This document shows positions 33,207 to 43,309 of a stretch of DNA of 64,000 bases, piece after piece. Source of the stretch: Streptomyces mashuensis (GTDB lineage: Bacteria; Actinomycetota; Actinomycetes; Streptomycetales; Streptomycetaceae). Position 1 is the stretch's first letter. Each line of letters begins with the position of its first letter. The DNA lies in the NCBI RefSeq assembly GCF_014654785.1, contig NZ_BNBD01000006.1, positions 1-64,000 of the forward strand, written 5' to 3'. Below the pieces are notes generated by a model that searched no databases, was not told where the DNA came from, and worked only from the letters and a program-made list of their open reading frames with translations. The translations under genes and the position numbers were made by a program.

Positions 33207-33512
33207 CGGGGCGCGTACGGCCGAGTGTGAATCGAATATCCGGCACACGCCGTCCCCGGCCCCGCGAACCCTACTCGCGCGAACCCCTGGACTGGCGGCC
33301 GGAAGCGCTGTTCCCTGACATGAGGGGGGTTTTCCGGCACGGGCCGAACACGGCCCGGGCCCGCACGGCCCGAGCACGACCCCGCACCACCCGGCACCGA
33401 CCCGCACCACCCGCGCGGCACCGCACGGCCTGCGGACGCCGCGCCCACACCTGCACGAACACATGGGGGCGGAACAGGAAGCGGAACACACGCGGCGAAT
33501 GGGGCAGCTTCG

Positions 33513-34355
33513 ATGACACCAACGCTCGTGCGGCGGCACCGGCCGTCCTCGACCTCGCCCGAGTCACGGGCCCGCGACTGGGCGGAAATCCAGGAACGGA
33601 TGCTGGTACCGCTCTACGAGGCCGTGTACGAACGCCTCGAAGTCGGCGACGGCACCCGTCTGCTCAGCCTCGGCTGCGGCTCCGGCCTGGCCCTCCTGCT
33701 GGCCGCCGCCCGCGGCGCCACCGTCCTCGGCGTCGACCGCGACGAACGACGGCTGGCCCTCGCCCGCGAACGGCTGCTGCGCGGCGACGGGCCGGCGGCC
33801 GGGGCACGGCTGGGAGTGGGCGGCCCGGCGGCCGTGCTCCCCGGCACGGGGCCGGCGGTCGACGTGATCACGGCGTTCGACCCGCTCTTCCGGGCCGGCG
33901 GCACCGCCCGCGACCTCGCGCCGGCCCTGGCCGAGGCCGCGGCGCACGCCGGGCCCGGCAGCCCGGTGGTGCTGGCCGGCTGGGGCCCGCAGGAGCGCTG
34001 CGCGGCCTCCGGGGCGCTCCGGGTGGCGGCACGGCTGGCCGACCCGATGTGCGCACCGGCCCGCTGGCGGCCCAGCGGGCGGGACGACCTGGAGGACATC
34101 GCCCGCGCCGCCGGCCTGGTGCCGGACGGCTCGGGGCGCGTCGCGTGCCCGTACGGGTACGCGGACCTGGCCAGCGCCGTGCGCGGCCTGCTGTCGACGG
34201 GCGCATTCGACGCGGCCACCCGCGCCACCGACGAGGAACAGGTCGTCAAGGAACTGGTGGAAGCACTTCACCCGTACGTGCGGGCCGACGGAACGGTGTG
34301 GATGCCGAATGTCTTCCGCTATCTGATAGCGCGGGTCACGGTCCGGCGCCGCTAG
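33513..34355 (+). CDS. SAM-dependent methyltransferase
   Basis: A 280-residue class I methyltransferase. Motif I is LLSLGCGSGLALLLAA (about 49-64), followed by the acidic residue of motif II in VLGVDRDERRLALAR. A C-terminal helical part includes EALHPYVRADGTVWMPNVFRY. The ATG at 33513 is used, with a weak GGGG upstream; an internal ATG at 33600 is an alternative. It is divergent from proS across 319 bp of low-complexity GC-rich DNA with no other gene, and convergent with ffh. Substrate unknown. Confidence 0.85.
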   Translation: MTPTLVRRHRPSSTSPESRARDWAEIQERMLVPLYEAVYERLEVGDGTRLLSLGCGSGLALLLAAARGATVLGVDRDERRLALARERLLRGDGPAAGARLGVGGPAAVLPGTGPAVDVITAFDPLFRAGGTARDLAPALAEAAAHAGPGSPVVLAGWGPQERCAASGALRVAARLADPMCAPARWRPSGRDDLEDIARAAGLVPDGSGRVACPYGYADLASAVRGLLSTGAFDAATRATDEEQVVKELVEALHPYVRADGTVWMPNVFRYLIARVTVRRR

Positions 34356-34372
34356 CGGAGCGGCCCTACGCG

Positions 34373-34406
34373 TACGGCCCCGGTGGCGGATGCCACCGGG
34401 GCCGTA
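34373..34406. terminator. Bidirectional terminator, methyltransferase / ffh
   Basis: TACGGCCCCGGTGGC (34373-34387), loop GGAT, GCCACCGGGGCCGTA (34392-34406). Perfect 15-bp arms between two convergent stop codons. Confidence 0.88.
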
Positions 34407-34426
34407 TTCGGCCTGCCGCAGCGGGC

Positions 34427-35983
<1,557 letters not shown>

Positions 35984-36052
35984 GGCGCTCGTCGGTCCTC
36001 GAGGTCGGGGGCAGTACGGATTGCCCTCCAGGGTATCCGGCCGGGCAAGCAG

Positions 36053-36092
36053 GAGGGCCCCTGCCCGGCGAAGATGCCGGGCAGGGGCCCTC
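36053..36092 (-). terminator. 17-bp hairpin between glnD and ffh
   Basis: A 17-bp arm at 36053-36069, loop GAAGAT, and an exact complement at 36076-36092. It terminates the glnB-glnD transcript about 110 bp after the glnD stop. Its right arm runs directly into a repeated palindrome. Confidence 0.85.
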
Positions 36093-36176
36093 GCCCCCGC
36101 TCGCGCGGGGAGGTCGCTCCGGACAGGCGGCCCCTGCCCCGAAGGTTCGGACCACCCCCGCTCGCACGGGGACATC
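36087..36176. repeat. Two CCCCCGCTCG(C)GCGGGGA palindromes with 61-bp period (CRISPR-like pair)
   Basis: CCCCCGCTCGCGCGGGGA at 36094-36111 and CCCCCGCTCGCACGGGGA at 36155-36172, exactly 61 bp apart. With 29-base units (36087-36115 and 36148-36176) the gap is 32 bases, the usual geometry of type I-E arrays, and the second unit resembles, from memory, streptomycete I-E repeats. There are only two copies, the flanks differ, and no cas gene is in the window. The gap also resembles part of the adjacent terminator, so a local duplication is an alternative. Confidence 0.5.
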
Positions 36177-36203
36177 ACCTTCACCGCCTCGCCGTCGGCG
36201 ACG

Positions 36204-38630
36204 TCACCCCAGCGCCCCCTCCACCGCCTTCACCAGTGCCGCCGCTTCCGGCTCCGTCAGCGGCCGCCCGTCCCCCGCCGTCACGTAGAACGCGTCCACC
36301 GCGCTCGCCCCCAGCGTGCTCACGTGTGCGCTGCGCACCCACACGCCCGCCGATTCCAGGGCGCGGCCGATGCGGTGGAGGAGGCCGGGGGCGTCGTGGG
36401 CGCGGACCTCCAGGACCGTGGCGTCGTGGGAGCCGCCGGGGGCGACCGTGACGCGGGGCGGGGCCGGGGGGACGCCGCGGCGGCGGCCGGCGTGGGCGGC
36501 CTCGCGTTCGGCGAGGCGGCCCTCGATGTCGAGGGTGCCGTCCAGGGCGCGGACCAGGTCGTTGCGGAGCCGGGCCGCGTCCGGGGGCGAGCCGTACTGC
36601 GCGGCCACCCGCCAGGTCAGCAGCAGCACGCCGGCCAGGCCGCGCAGCTCGGCGGCGCGGACGGCGAGCCGGTGCAGGGCGAGCACGCCGGCGGTGGCCG
36701 GGAGGACGCCGGGCTGGTCGGGGACGGCGACGGTCAGGGCCAGCGTGTCCCCGTCGGCCGGGCCGTAGGCGACGGCCGGGGCGCCGGTGCGCAAAGCCTC
36801 GGCGGCCTGCCGGCGCTCGGCGGGGCCGGGCGGCGCGGGCTCGGGGCGCTCGGTGACGGGTGCGCCGGCGTACGCGGCGGAGGCCCGGCGCACGAGGCCG
36901 TCGACGAGCGTGGCACGCCACGTGCTCCAGGCCGCCGGCCCGGTGGCCAGCGCGTCGGCCTCGGTGAGGGCGTGCAGCAGCTCCAGCGTGCCGGGGTCGG
37001 GCACGGCGTCGGTGACGGTATGGACGGTGGCGGGGTCGTCCAGGTCGCGCCGGGTGGCGGTCTCGGCGAGGAGCAGGTGGTGGCGGACGAGGGTGGTCAG
37101 GACGCCGGTGTCGGCGGCGTCGAGGCCGATGCGGGCGGCGACGGTACGGGCGGTCGCCGCGCCGGCCTCGCTGTGGTCGCCGGGCCGGCCCTTGCCGATG
37201 TCGTGCAGCAGGGCGGCGAGGAGCAGCAGGTCGGGGCGGCCGACGCGGCGGGTGAGGGCGGCGGCGCGTACGGCGGTCTCGACGAGGTGGCGGTCGACGG
37301 TGTAGCGGTGCACGGGGTTGCGCTGGGGGCGGCAGCGGACGTGGGCCCATTCCGGGAGGAGCCGGGAGACGATGCCCTCGGCCTCCAGGGCCTCCCACAC
37401 GGCGACGGCGGGTTCGCCGGCGCCGAGGAGGGCGAGGAGCTGGTCGCGGGCCTCGGCGGGCCAGGGTTCGGGCAGGGGTGCGGCGTGCCGGAGGCGGCGT
37501 ACGGCGTGCGGGGAGAGCGGCAGGCCGGCGCGTGCGGCGGCAGCCGCGGCGCGGAGGGGGAGCACGGGGTCGCGGTCGGGGCGCGCGGTGCGGGCGAGGA
37601 CGGCCTCGCCGTCCTGTTCGACGACGCCTTCGGCGAGGGGGATGCGCTGGGGCTCGACGAAGCCGCCGCGGCCCCCGCGGCCGCCGAGCACCCGGCGCAG
37701 CCGGGGCCGGCCGGCGGTGCGGGAGCGCAGGACGCGCCCGACCTCGCGCCAGGTGACGTCGGCGGCGTACGCGACGGTGCCGGCGGCCTCGTACACGTCG
37801 CGCAGCAGCCCGTCGGCGCCGTCGTGGCCGAGGCGGGCGGCGACCTGGTCCTGTTCCTGGAGGGCGAGCCGGTCGGTGGCGCGGCCGGTGGCGAGGTGGA
37901 GGGCGTCGCGGGTGTCGAGGAGCCGGGTGCGGGCGGCGTCGAGGCCGTCGCGGGGCGCGTCGGCGAGCCAGGAGGCGGCGACGGCGCGCAGGGCGGTGGC
38001 GTCGCGCAACCCGCCGCGCGCCTCTTTGAGGTCGGGTTCGAGGAGGAAGCGGAGCTCGCCCTGGGTGCGGGCGCGTTCCTCGCACAGCTCGCGCAGTTCG
38101 GGCAGGCGCACGGGGGCCTGGGCGCGCCAGTCCTCGTACGCGGTGGCGCGTACGGCGGCGGTGAGCTGCGGGTCGCCGGCGAGGTGGCGGGCGTCGAGCA
38201 GGCCGAGGTGGGCGCGGAGGTCGGCGGTGGCGGTCCTGCGGGCCTGCGCGGGGGTGCGGACGGAGTGGTCGAGGGCGAGACCCATGTCCCACACGGGGTA
38301 CCAGACCCGGTCGGCGAGCGCGGCGACGTGCGGGGCGGGGATGCGGCCGTCGTGCAGGAGGACGACGTCGAGGTCGCTGCGGGGGGAGAGTTCGCCGCGC
38401 CCGTAGCCGCCGACGGCGACGAGGGCGACGCCGTCGGCGGGGCCGAGCAGGGCGGCGAGCCACCGGTCGGTGAGGGCGGCGAGCCGGGCCCGCAGGGCGG
38501 GCCCGGTCGTGGCGTCCTCGTGCAGCAGGCGCAGCCGGGCGGCGGCGTAACCGCCGGGCCCGGGACCGGGTTCGGGCTCGGGCTCGGGCTCGGGCTCGGA
38601 GCAGGGATCAGCCGCCGTGCTGGAGGTCAA
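36204..38630 (-). CDS. glnD: PII uridylyl/adenylyltransferase GlnD
   Basis: An 808-residue bifunctional nitrogen sensor. It has an N-terminal nucleotidyltransferase (GGYGRGELSPRSDLDVVLL), a middle HD hydrolase (LLLAALLHDIGKG) and two C-terminal ACT domains (from about 625 and 735). In Streptomyces it adenylylates rather than uridylylates the PII protein. The TTG at 38630 is chosen: GAGGAG lies upstream and MTSSTAADP resembles relatives. An EPEPEPEP-GPGPG stretch follows at about 12-27, encoded by a hexanucleotide repeat. It lies 72 bp after glnB. Confidence 0.94.
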   Translation of the reverse strand: MTSSTAADPCSEPEPEPEPEPGPGPGGYAAARLRLLHEDATTGPALRARLAALTDRWLAALLGPADGVALVAVGGYGRGELSPRSDLDVVLLHDGRIPAPHVAALADRVWYPVWDMGLALDHSVRTPAQARRTATADLRAHLGLLDARHLAGDPQLTAAVRATAYEDWRAQAPVRLPELRELCEERARTQGELRFLLEPDLKEARGGLRDATALRAVAASWLADAPRDGLDAARTRLLDTRDALHLATGRATDRLALQEQDQVAARLGHDGADGLLRDVYEAAGTVAYAADVTWREVGRVLRSRTAGRPRLRRVLGGRGGRGGFVEPQRIPLAEGVVEQDGEAVLARTARPDRDPVLPLRAAAAAARAGLPLSPHAVRRLRHAAPLPEPWPAEARDQLLALLGAGEPAVAVWEALEAEGIVSRLLPEWAHVRCRPQRNPVHRYTVDRHLVETAVRAAALTRRVGRPDLLLLAALLHDIGKGRPGDHSEAGAATARTVAARIGLDAADTGVLTTLVRHHLLLAETATRRDLDDPATVHTVTDAVPDPGTLELLHALTEADALATGPAAWSTWRATLVDGLVRRASAAYAGAPVTERPEPAPPGPAERRQAAEALRTGAPAVAYGPADGDTLALTVAVPDQPGVLPATAGVLALHRLAVRAAELRGLAGVLLLTWRVAAQYGSPPDAARLRNDLVRALDGTLDIEGRLAEREAAHAGRRRGVPPAPPRVTVAPGGSHDATVLEVRAHDAPGLLHRIGRALESAGVWVRSAHVSTLGASAVDAFYVTAGDGRPLTEPEAAALVKAVEGALG
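38562..38597. repeat. Hexanucleotide repeat (GGGCTC)n in the glnD 5' coding region
   Basis: Four perfect GGGCTC units at 38574-38597, preceded by GGGTTC and GGGACC. On the coding strand they encode alternating Glu-Pro and Gly-Pro. The unit length keeps the frame, so copy changes would only alter linker length. Confidence 0.85.
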
Positions 38631-38702
38631 GGGCGGGTCTCCTCGTGGTGGGGGGTGGGGAGGCGGGCCGCTGTGCGTGGGGGTGGGGGCGCCTGCGGGG
38701 CG

Positions 38703-39041
38703 TCAGAGCGCGTCGGGGCCGCGTTCGCCCGTGCGGACGCGGACGACCGTCTCGACGGGGACGACCCACACCTTGCCGTCGCCGATCTTCCCGGTGTGGG
38801 CGGCGGAGACGATCACGTCGGTGATGTCGTCCGCGTCGGCGTCCTCCGCCAGGACCTCTATACGGATCTTGGGCACGAGGTCGATCGTGTACTCCGCGCC
38901 GCGGTAGACCTCGGTGTGGCCGCGCTGGCGGCCGTAGCCGCTGGCCTCGCTGACGGTCAGGCCGTGCACGCCGAAGCTCTGCAGGGCGTTCTTGACCGCC
39001 TCGACCTGGTGCGGTTTGACGATGGCGGTGATGAGCTTCAT
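38703..39041 (-). CDS. glnB: Nitrogen regulatory protein PII (GlnB/GlnK)
   Basis: A 112-residue trimeric PII signal protein. The T-loop modification site is Tyr51 in RGAEYTIDLVPK; the B-loop is seen in HTGKIGDGKVWVVPVE. The ATG at 39041 overlaps the amtB stop as ATGA, so PII is made together with the ammonium channel it plugs, which marks it as the GlnK type. Its modification enzyme is the next gene. In S. coelicolor the same order is controlled by GlnR. Confidence 0.97.
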   Translation of the reverse strand: MKLITAIVKPHQVEAVKNALQSFGVHGLTVSEASGYGRQRGHTEVYRGAEYTIDLVPKIRIEVLAEDADADDITDVIVSAAHTGKIGDGKVWVVPVETVVRVRTGERGPDAL

Positions 39042-40351
39042 GCGTCGACCTTCTTGTCGGTGGTGGTGCTGTTCGTCGTACCGGCCTTGCCGGCCTTGCG
39101 GGACATCACCGGCGTGCTGGTGACGGCCGAGGCGCGGGCGGCGGCCGGGGCGCCGACGGCGCTGAAGTCGTAGGCCGTCTCGGCGTGGTACGCCTGGTCG
39201 ACGCCGCCGGTCTCCTCGTCCTCGGTGGCGCGGAAGCCGATGGTGCGGTCGACCAGCTTGGCCAGCAGCCAGGAGACGGTGAAGGAGTAGGCCATCACGG
39301 AGAAGGCACCGACGGCCTGACGGCCGAGCTGCACCAGGCCGCCGCCGTCGGTGGCGAGGAGGCCGACGAGGAGGGTGCCGGCGACACCGCCGACGAGGTG
39401 GACGCCGACGACGTCGAGCGAGTCGTCGTAGCCGAGCCGGAACTTCCAGCTGACCGCCCAGGAGCAGAGCGCGCCGGCGACGAGGCCGATGAGGATCGCG
39501 CCGAACGCGTCGACGGCCGCGCCGGACGGCGTGATGGCGACGAGGCCGGCGACGGCGCCGGAGGCCGCGCCCAGCGTGGTGAAGGCGCCGTGCCGGATGC
39601 GCTCGTAGGCGAGCCAGCCGAGCATGGCGGCGCCGGTGGCGACCTGCGTGTTCATGGCCATGTTGGCGGCCGTGCCGTTGGCGGCGAGCGCGGAGCCGGC
39701 GTTGAACCCGAACCACCCGAACCACAGCAGCCCCGCGCCGAGCACGACCAGCGGCAGGCTGTGCGGCCGCATGGGGTCCTTGCCGAAGCCGGCGCGCTTT
39801 CCGACGACGAGGACGGCGGCGAGGGCGCCGATGCCCGCGTTGATGTGGACGGCGGTGCCACCGGCGAAGTCGATGACCTTGAGCTTGAAGAGCCAGCCGT
39901 CGGCCTGCCAGACCCAGTGCGCCACAGGGAAGTACACGACGCTCACCCACAGCGTGATGAACAGGGTCCAGGCGCTGAACTTCACGCGGTCGGCGAGGGC
40001 GCCGCTCATCAGCGCCGGGGTGATCACGGCGAACATCAGCTGGAAGAGGGCGAAGGCGAAGACCGGGATGCCCTCCTTGCCGCCGGTGAGCGTCTCGGGC
40101 GTGATGCCCTTGAAGCCGAGGTGCGCGAAGTCGCCGAGGAGACCGGCGCCGGTGTCGTCGCCGAAGGCGAGCGCATAGCCGTAGAGCACCCACAGCACGC
40201 TGACGACGCCGAGCGAGACGAACGACATCATCAGCATGTTGAGGACGCTCTTGACCCGCACCATGCCGCCGTAGAAGAAGGCGAGGGCCGGTGTCATCAG
40301 CATCACGAGCGCGGCACTGATCAAGACGAATGCGGTGTCTGCGCCATTCAC
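39038..40351 (-). CDS. amtB: Ammonium transporter
   Basis: A 437-residue Amt/Rh channel with about 11 helices. Signature parts include LMTPALAFFYGGMVR, FAGGTAVHINAGIGALA and GVHLVGGVAGTLLVGLLA, with the pore histidines in AVHIN and VGVHL. A polar C-terminal tail of about 60 residues follows. The GTG at 40351 has GAGGAG seven bases upstream; the N-terminus is short, with no obvious cleaved signal. First gene of the amtB-glnB-glnD operon, with a GlnR-type site about 100 bp upstream. Confidence 0.95.
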   Translation of the reverse strand: MNGADTAFVLISAALVMLMTPALAFFYGGMVRVKSVLNMLMMSFVSLGVVSVLWVLYGYALAFGDDTGAGLLGDFAHLGFKGITPETLTGGKEGIPVFAFALFQLMFAVITPALMSGALADRVKFSAWTLFITLWVSVVYFPVAHWVWQADGWLFKLKVIDFAGGTAVHINAGIGALAAVLVVGKRAGFGKDPMRPHSLPLVVLGAGLLWFGWFGFNAGSALAANGTAANMAMNTQVATGAAMLGWLAYERIRHGAFTTLGAASGAVAGLVAITPSGAAVDAFGAILIGLVAGALCSWAVSWKFRLGYDDSLDVVGVHLVGGVAGTLLVGLLATDGGGLVQLGRQAVGAFSVMAYSFTVSWLLAKLVDRTIGFRATEDEETGGVDQAYHAETAYDFSAVGAPAAARASAVTSTPVMSRKAGKAGTTNSTTTDKKVDA

Positions 40352-40451
40352 GTCGGTCTCCTCGCGGCGGCGGCCCCGGCTCCCCGTGCGGGCCGGGGGC
40401 CGGTGGGCGGTGGTGCTGTGGGCGGTGTGGCCACGAGGCTGACGCAGCGGG

Positions 40452-40489
40452 GTTTCGGTCAGTGCAGAGGGGTGTTTCACGGCGGTGAC
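40452..40489 (-). promoter_or_regulatory. Putative GlnR binding site upstream of amtB
   Basis: On the minus strand from 40489: GTCAC, six bases, GAAAC, then after 17 bases GAAAC again. The two GAAAC are 22 bp start to start, as expected for two a/b-box pairs (GTnAC-n6-GAAAC). The second a-box (CTGCA) is poor. The site is 101 bp upstream of the amtB start codon. Confidence 0.72.
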
Positions 40490-40620
40490 GATGGCGTCGG
40501 GCGTGTTACGCGGGGGTGAACGCACGAGTCGGCCGCGGCGGCCGTGTCCCTGGTGACCTGGCGTGGGGAAGCCGAGTCGGGCTCGTTCCGGGGAGGCCGC
40601 CGCGGCCGGGTGCCGGGGCC

Positions 40621-40669
40621 GGGTGGGCGTGGGACGTGGGACGTCGGGTGTGGGGCGTCGGGCGTGGGG
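40621..40669 (+). repeat. G-run tract directly downstream of nsdA
   Basis: About nine GGG runs separated by one to six bases, made of repeats of GTGGGACGT and GTCGGGCGT type. It ends at the nsdA stop codon, on the strand opposite to nsdA. The remaining amtB upstream DNA (40352-40620) holds the GlnR-type site but no gene. Confidence 0.65.
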
Positions 40670-42268
40670 TCAGACCGCCTGTCCGGTCTCCGCGGATTCC
40701 GGCAGCTGGACGGCGAGTTGGTCGGTGAGCGTACGGACCTCGGGGAGCCGCCCGTACTGGCGGGCGGCGTTGTCCACGGTCTTGCGCAGCCGGTTGTTCA
40801 CCCGCTCGGAGCGCACCTGCTTGGCGACCCGCAGCGCCTGGCCGGCCATGACGGTGGACTCCTCGGGCTCGCCCTCCAGCAGGTGGACGGTGGCCATGCC
40901 GATGAGGTTGAGGGCGTACGAGCGCTGGTGCTCGCCGTCCTGGGCGAACAGCTCCACGGCGCGCTCCATCTTGGGCCGGGCCAGCGAGGCGTACGCGGGG
41001 CTGCGGCCGGCCACATAGGCCAGGTCGCGGAAGGAGTGCGCATTCTCCGCGTTGAGCTCGGCCTCGGAGAAGAAGCGGATCCAGTCGGGGTCGCCGTCGC
41101 CGGGGGCGCAGTCGGAGAAGCAGTCCTCGGCCATGGTGACGGCGCGCTTGACCTTGGCGGGCTGGCCCATGTTGGCGTAGGCGCGGGCCTCCATCGCATA
41201 CAACATGGCCTGGGTGCGCGGGGTGGCGTTCTCGCGGGAGCCGTACTGGCCGAGGTGGATGAGTTCCAGGGCGTCGTCGGGCCGGCCGAGGTGGATCATC
41301 TGGCGGCTCATGCTGGAGAGGATGAACGAGCCGAGCGGCCGGTCGCCCGCCTCCTTGGCGGCGTGCAGGGCGAGGACGAAGTACTTCTGGGCGGTGGGGT
41401 GCAGGCCGACGTCGTAGCTCATCCAGCCGGCCAGCTGGGCCAGCTCGGCGGCCACCTTGAACAGCCGCCTGCCCGTGGCGTCCGGCTGCGGCTCCTGGAG
41501 CAGGTCGGTGACCTCGTGCAGCTGGCCCACGACCGCCTTGCGGCGCAGACCGCCGCCGCACTGGGCGTCCCACTGGCGGAACATCATGGTGGTCGACTCG
41601 AGCAGCTCCAGCTCGGGCACGGACAGCCGCGGCCTGCGGACGCGGTCGCGGTCCGCGGCGGCCGCGACGCGCTCCCGGCCGGAGGGCGTGGGCACCAGCC
41701 AGCGCTGCATCGGCTCGATCAGCGAGGGGCCGGCGGACAGGGCGAGCGCGGTGCCGAGGAAGCCGCGCCGGGCCAGCATCAGGTCGCTGCGGGAGAACTC
41801 GCTGAGCATCTCCACGGTCTGCGGGCCGGCCCACGGCAGGTCGACGCCGGCGGCGGAGGGCGACTGGTGTGCGGGGCGGAGCCCGATGTCCTCGACGCCC
41901 ACCACGCAGCCGAACCGCTCGGAGAACAGCTCGGAGAGGATCTTCGGGATGGGCTCGCGGGGCTGCTCGCCGTCGAGCCACCGGCGCACGCGGGAGGTGT
42001 CGGTGCTGATGTGGTGCGCGCCCAACTGGCGTGCGCGGCGGTTGACCTGACGGGCCAGCTCGCCCTTGGACCAGCCGCTGCGCAGGAACCACGAGTTCAG
42101 CCGCTCGTTGGGGCGCTTCTCGGCTTTCTCCGCCTTGTCGTCCGCCTTGTCCCCGGCCTTCGCGTCGCCGTCGGTGCAACCGCTGCGACCGGTGGGGTCG
42201 GTGGTGCCTGCGGCCCCTTCGGCCTCGGCCCTGCCGGTACCGGTGGTGCTGCTGACACTGCCGCTCAC
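40670..42268 (-). CDS. nsdA: NsdA, negative regulator of sporulation and antibiotic production
   Basis: A 532-residue protein. A low-complexity Ser/Gly/Lys N-terminus of about 60 residues precedes an XRE-like segment (ELARQVNRRARQLGAHHIS, then SRVRRWLDGEQPREP). The C-terminal half has TPR-like helical repeats (LIHLGQYGSRENATPRTQAM, MEARAYANMGQPAKVKRAV). It matches S. coelicolor NsdA as I remember it, whose loss increases sporulation and antibiotic output. The GTG at 42268 has GGGGG upstream. It is divergent from the PrimPol-like gene. How it acts (DNA or protein binding) is not known to me. Confidence 0.92.
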   Translation of the reverse strand: MSGSVSSTTGTGRAEAEGAAGTTDPTGRSGCTDGDAKAGDKADDKAEKAEKRPNERLNSWFLRSGWSKGELARQVNRRARQLGAHHISTDTSRVRRWLDGEQPREPIPKILSELFSERFGCVVGVEDIGLRPAHQSPSAAGVDLPWAGPQTVEMLSEFSRSDLMLARRGFLGTALALSAGPSLIEPMQRWLVPTPSGRERVAAAADRDRVRRPRLSVPELELLESTTMMFRQWDAQCGGGLRRKAVVGQLHEVTDLLQEPQPDATGRRLFKVAAELAQLAGWMSYDVGLHPTAQKYFVLALHAAKEAGDRPLGSFILSSMSRQMIHLGRPDDALELIHLGQYGSRENATPRTQAMLYAMEARAYANMGQPAKVKRAVTMAEDCFSDCAPGDGDPDWIRFFSEAELNAENAHSFRDLAYVAGRSPAYASLARPKMERAVELFAQDGEHQRSYALNLIGMATVHLLEGEPEESTVMAGQALRVAKQVRSERVNNRLRKTVDNAARQYGRLPEVRTLTDQLAVQLPESAETGQAV

Positions 42269-42634
42269 GGGAACGCCCCCATCCGAGACTCTGCGGAACC
42301 GCCCACGGCCTGCCGCCCGTTGCGGCCGCTCGTCCGGCGGGGTCCATGCACCGAAAGTAATCCTACGATCACCGGTCGAGCGAGAGCAGTCCAGTAAACG
42401 CCACCATTCGCCACCCCAACGTATGAACTCGTCCGCCCCTCTTCGCGCTTGACTTGACACGGGACGACCGTCGGCAAACACCGGGGCGGTGGATTGGTGC
42501 GCGCCACGGCGCGGACCCTCCCGCCCACCACCTCCCGCACACCGTCGCGCCGTCACCCGGCAGAGGTCCGCGACCCTGCGTGTCCGAGACACTCCGACAC
42601 GTAACCATCCGCGAGCAGACCCGTTGGAGGGGGC
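42269..42634. promoter_or_regulatory. Divergent region nsdA / PrimPol-like gene
   Basis: A 366-bp stretch without a gene. It is less GC-rich around 42355-42430 (for example GAAAGTAATCCTACGATCACC). Both promoters should lie here. No convincing operator or hairpin was found. Confidence 0.4.
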
Positions 42635-43309
42635 ATGGGCTTCACTATCGGCGGCATCCGGGACCTTCGCTCGAGCTCTCGGCGCCGAGGCCGCGCGTCG
42701 GACACCGTGACGGCGGTCGCGGAGTACACGGGCCTGTGGCGGTGGGACGTCGTCCCCGGCGCCCGCGCCGCCCGGAGCGGCCGGGTGTCGTGCTCCTGCG
42801 GTGCCGCCGGCTGCCCCTCCCCCGGTGCGCACCCGCTCCCGTTCGTCCCGCCCGTACCGGCCGGTGCGACGCTGGACGAGGCGGCCGCCGCCTGGGCCGA
42901 GGTGCCGGGCGCCGCGGTGCTGCTGCCGGTGGGCCGGTCGTTCGACGTGCTGGAGGTGGCCGAGGCCGCCGGGCGGCACGCCCTGGCGCGGCTGGAGCGC
43001 ATGGGGGTGCCGCTGGGGCCGGTGGCGCTGACGCCGCACGGCCGTGCGCTGTTCTTCGTGGCGCCCGGCGCGGCGGCCGAGCTGCCGCAGCTCCTCTACC
43101 GCATGGGCTGGGACGACGCCCGGCTGGACCTGCGCGGCCTGGGCCCCGGCGACCACGTCACGGCGCCCCCGTCGGACTTCGCCGGGCTGGGCCCGATGCG
43201 CTGGCTGCTGCCCCCGGCGCTGGACACGGCGGGCCGCCCGCCGGAGGCCCGGCTGCTGCTGGGCACGCTCGCGTACGTGTGCCACCGGTCGGGCGGGGTG
43301 ACGCCCTGA
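42635..43309 (+). CDS. Bifunctional primase/polymerase-domain (PrimPol-like) protein
   Basis: A 224-residue protein matching the first part of actinobacterial PrimPol domains. The cysteine/PGxHP block is SCSCGAAGCPSPGAHPLPF; a later strand pair LPVGRSFDVLEVAEAAG stands where active enzymes carry the metal-binding VLDxD. The Asp pair seems lost (FDVLEV), so activity is doubtful. There is no helicase domain. The ATG at 42635 has GGAGGGGG upstream. It is divergent from nsdA, as in other streptomycetes. Role unknown. Confidence 0.85.
   Translation: MGFTIGGIRDLRSSSRRRGRASDTVTAVAEYTGLWRWDVVPGARAARSGRVSCSCGAAGCPSPGAHPLPFVPPVPAGATLDEAAAAWAEVPGAAVLLPVGRSFDVLEVAEAAGRHALARLERMGVPLGPVALTPHGRALFFVAPGAAAELPQLLYRMGWDDARLDLRGLGPGDHVTAPPSDFAGLGPMRWLLPPALDTAGRPPEARLLLGTLAYVCHRSGGVTP

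Noticed and set aside
33340..33430. Low-complexity CCGCACCACCCG-type repeats between proS and the methyltransferase gene
   Set aside because: Irregular GC-rich repetition without constant unit or spacing; not a defined repeat array.
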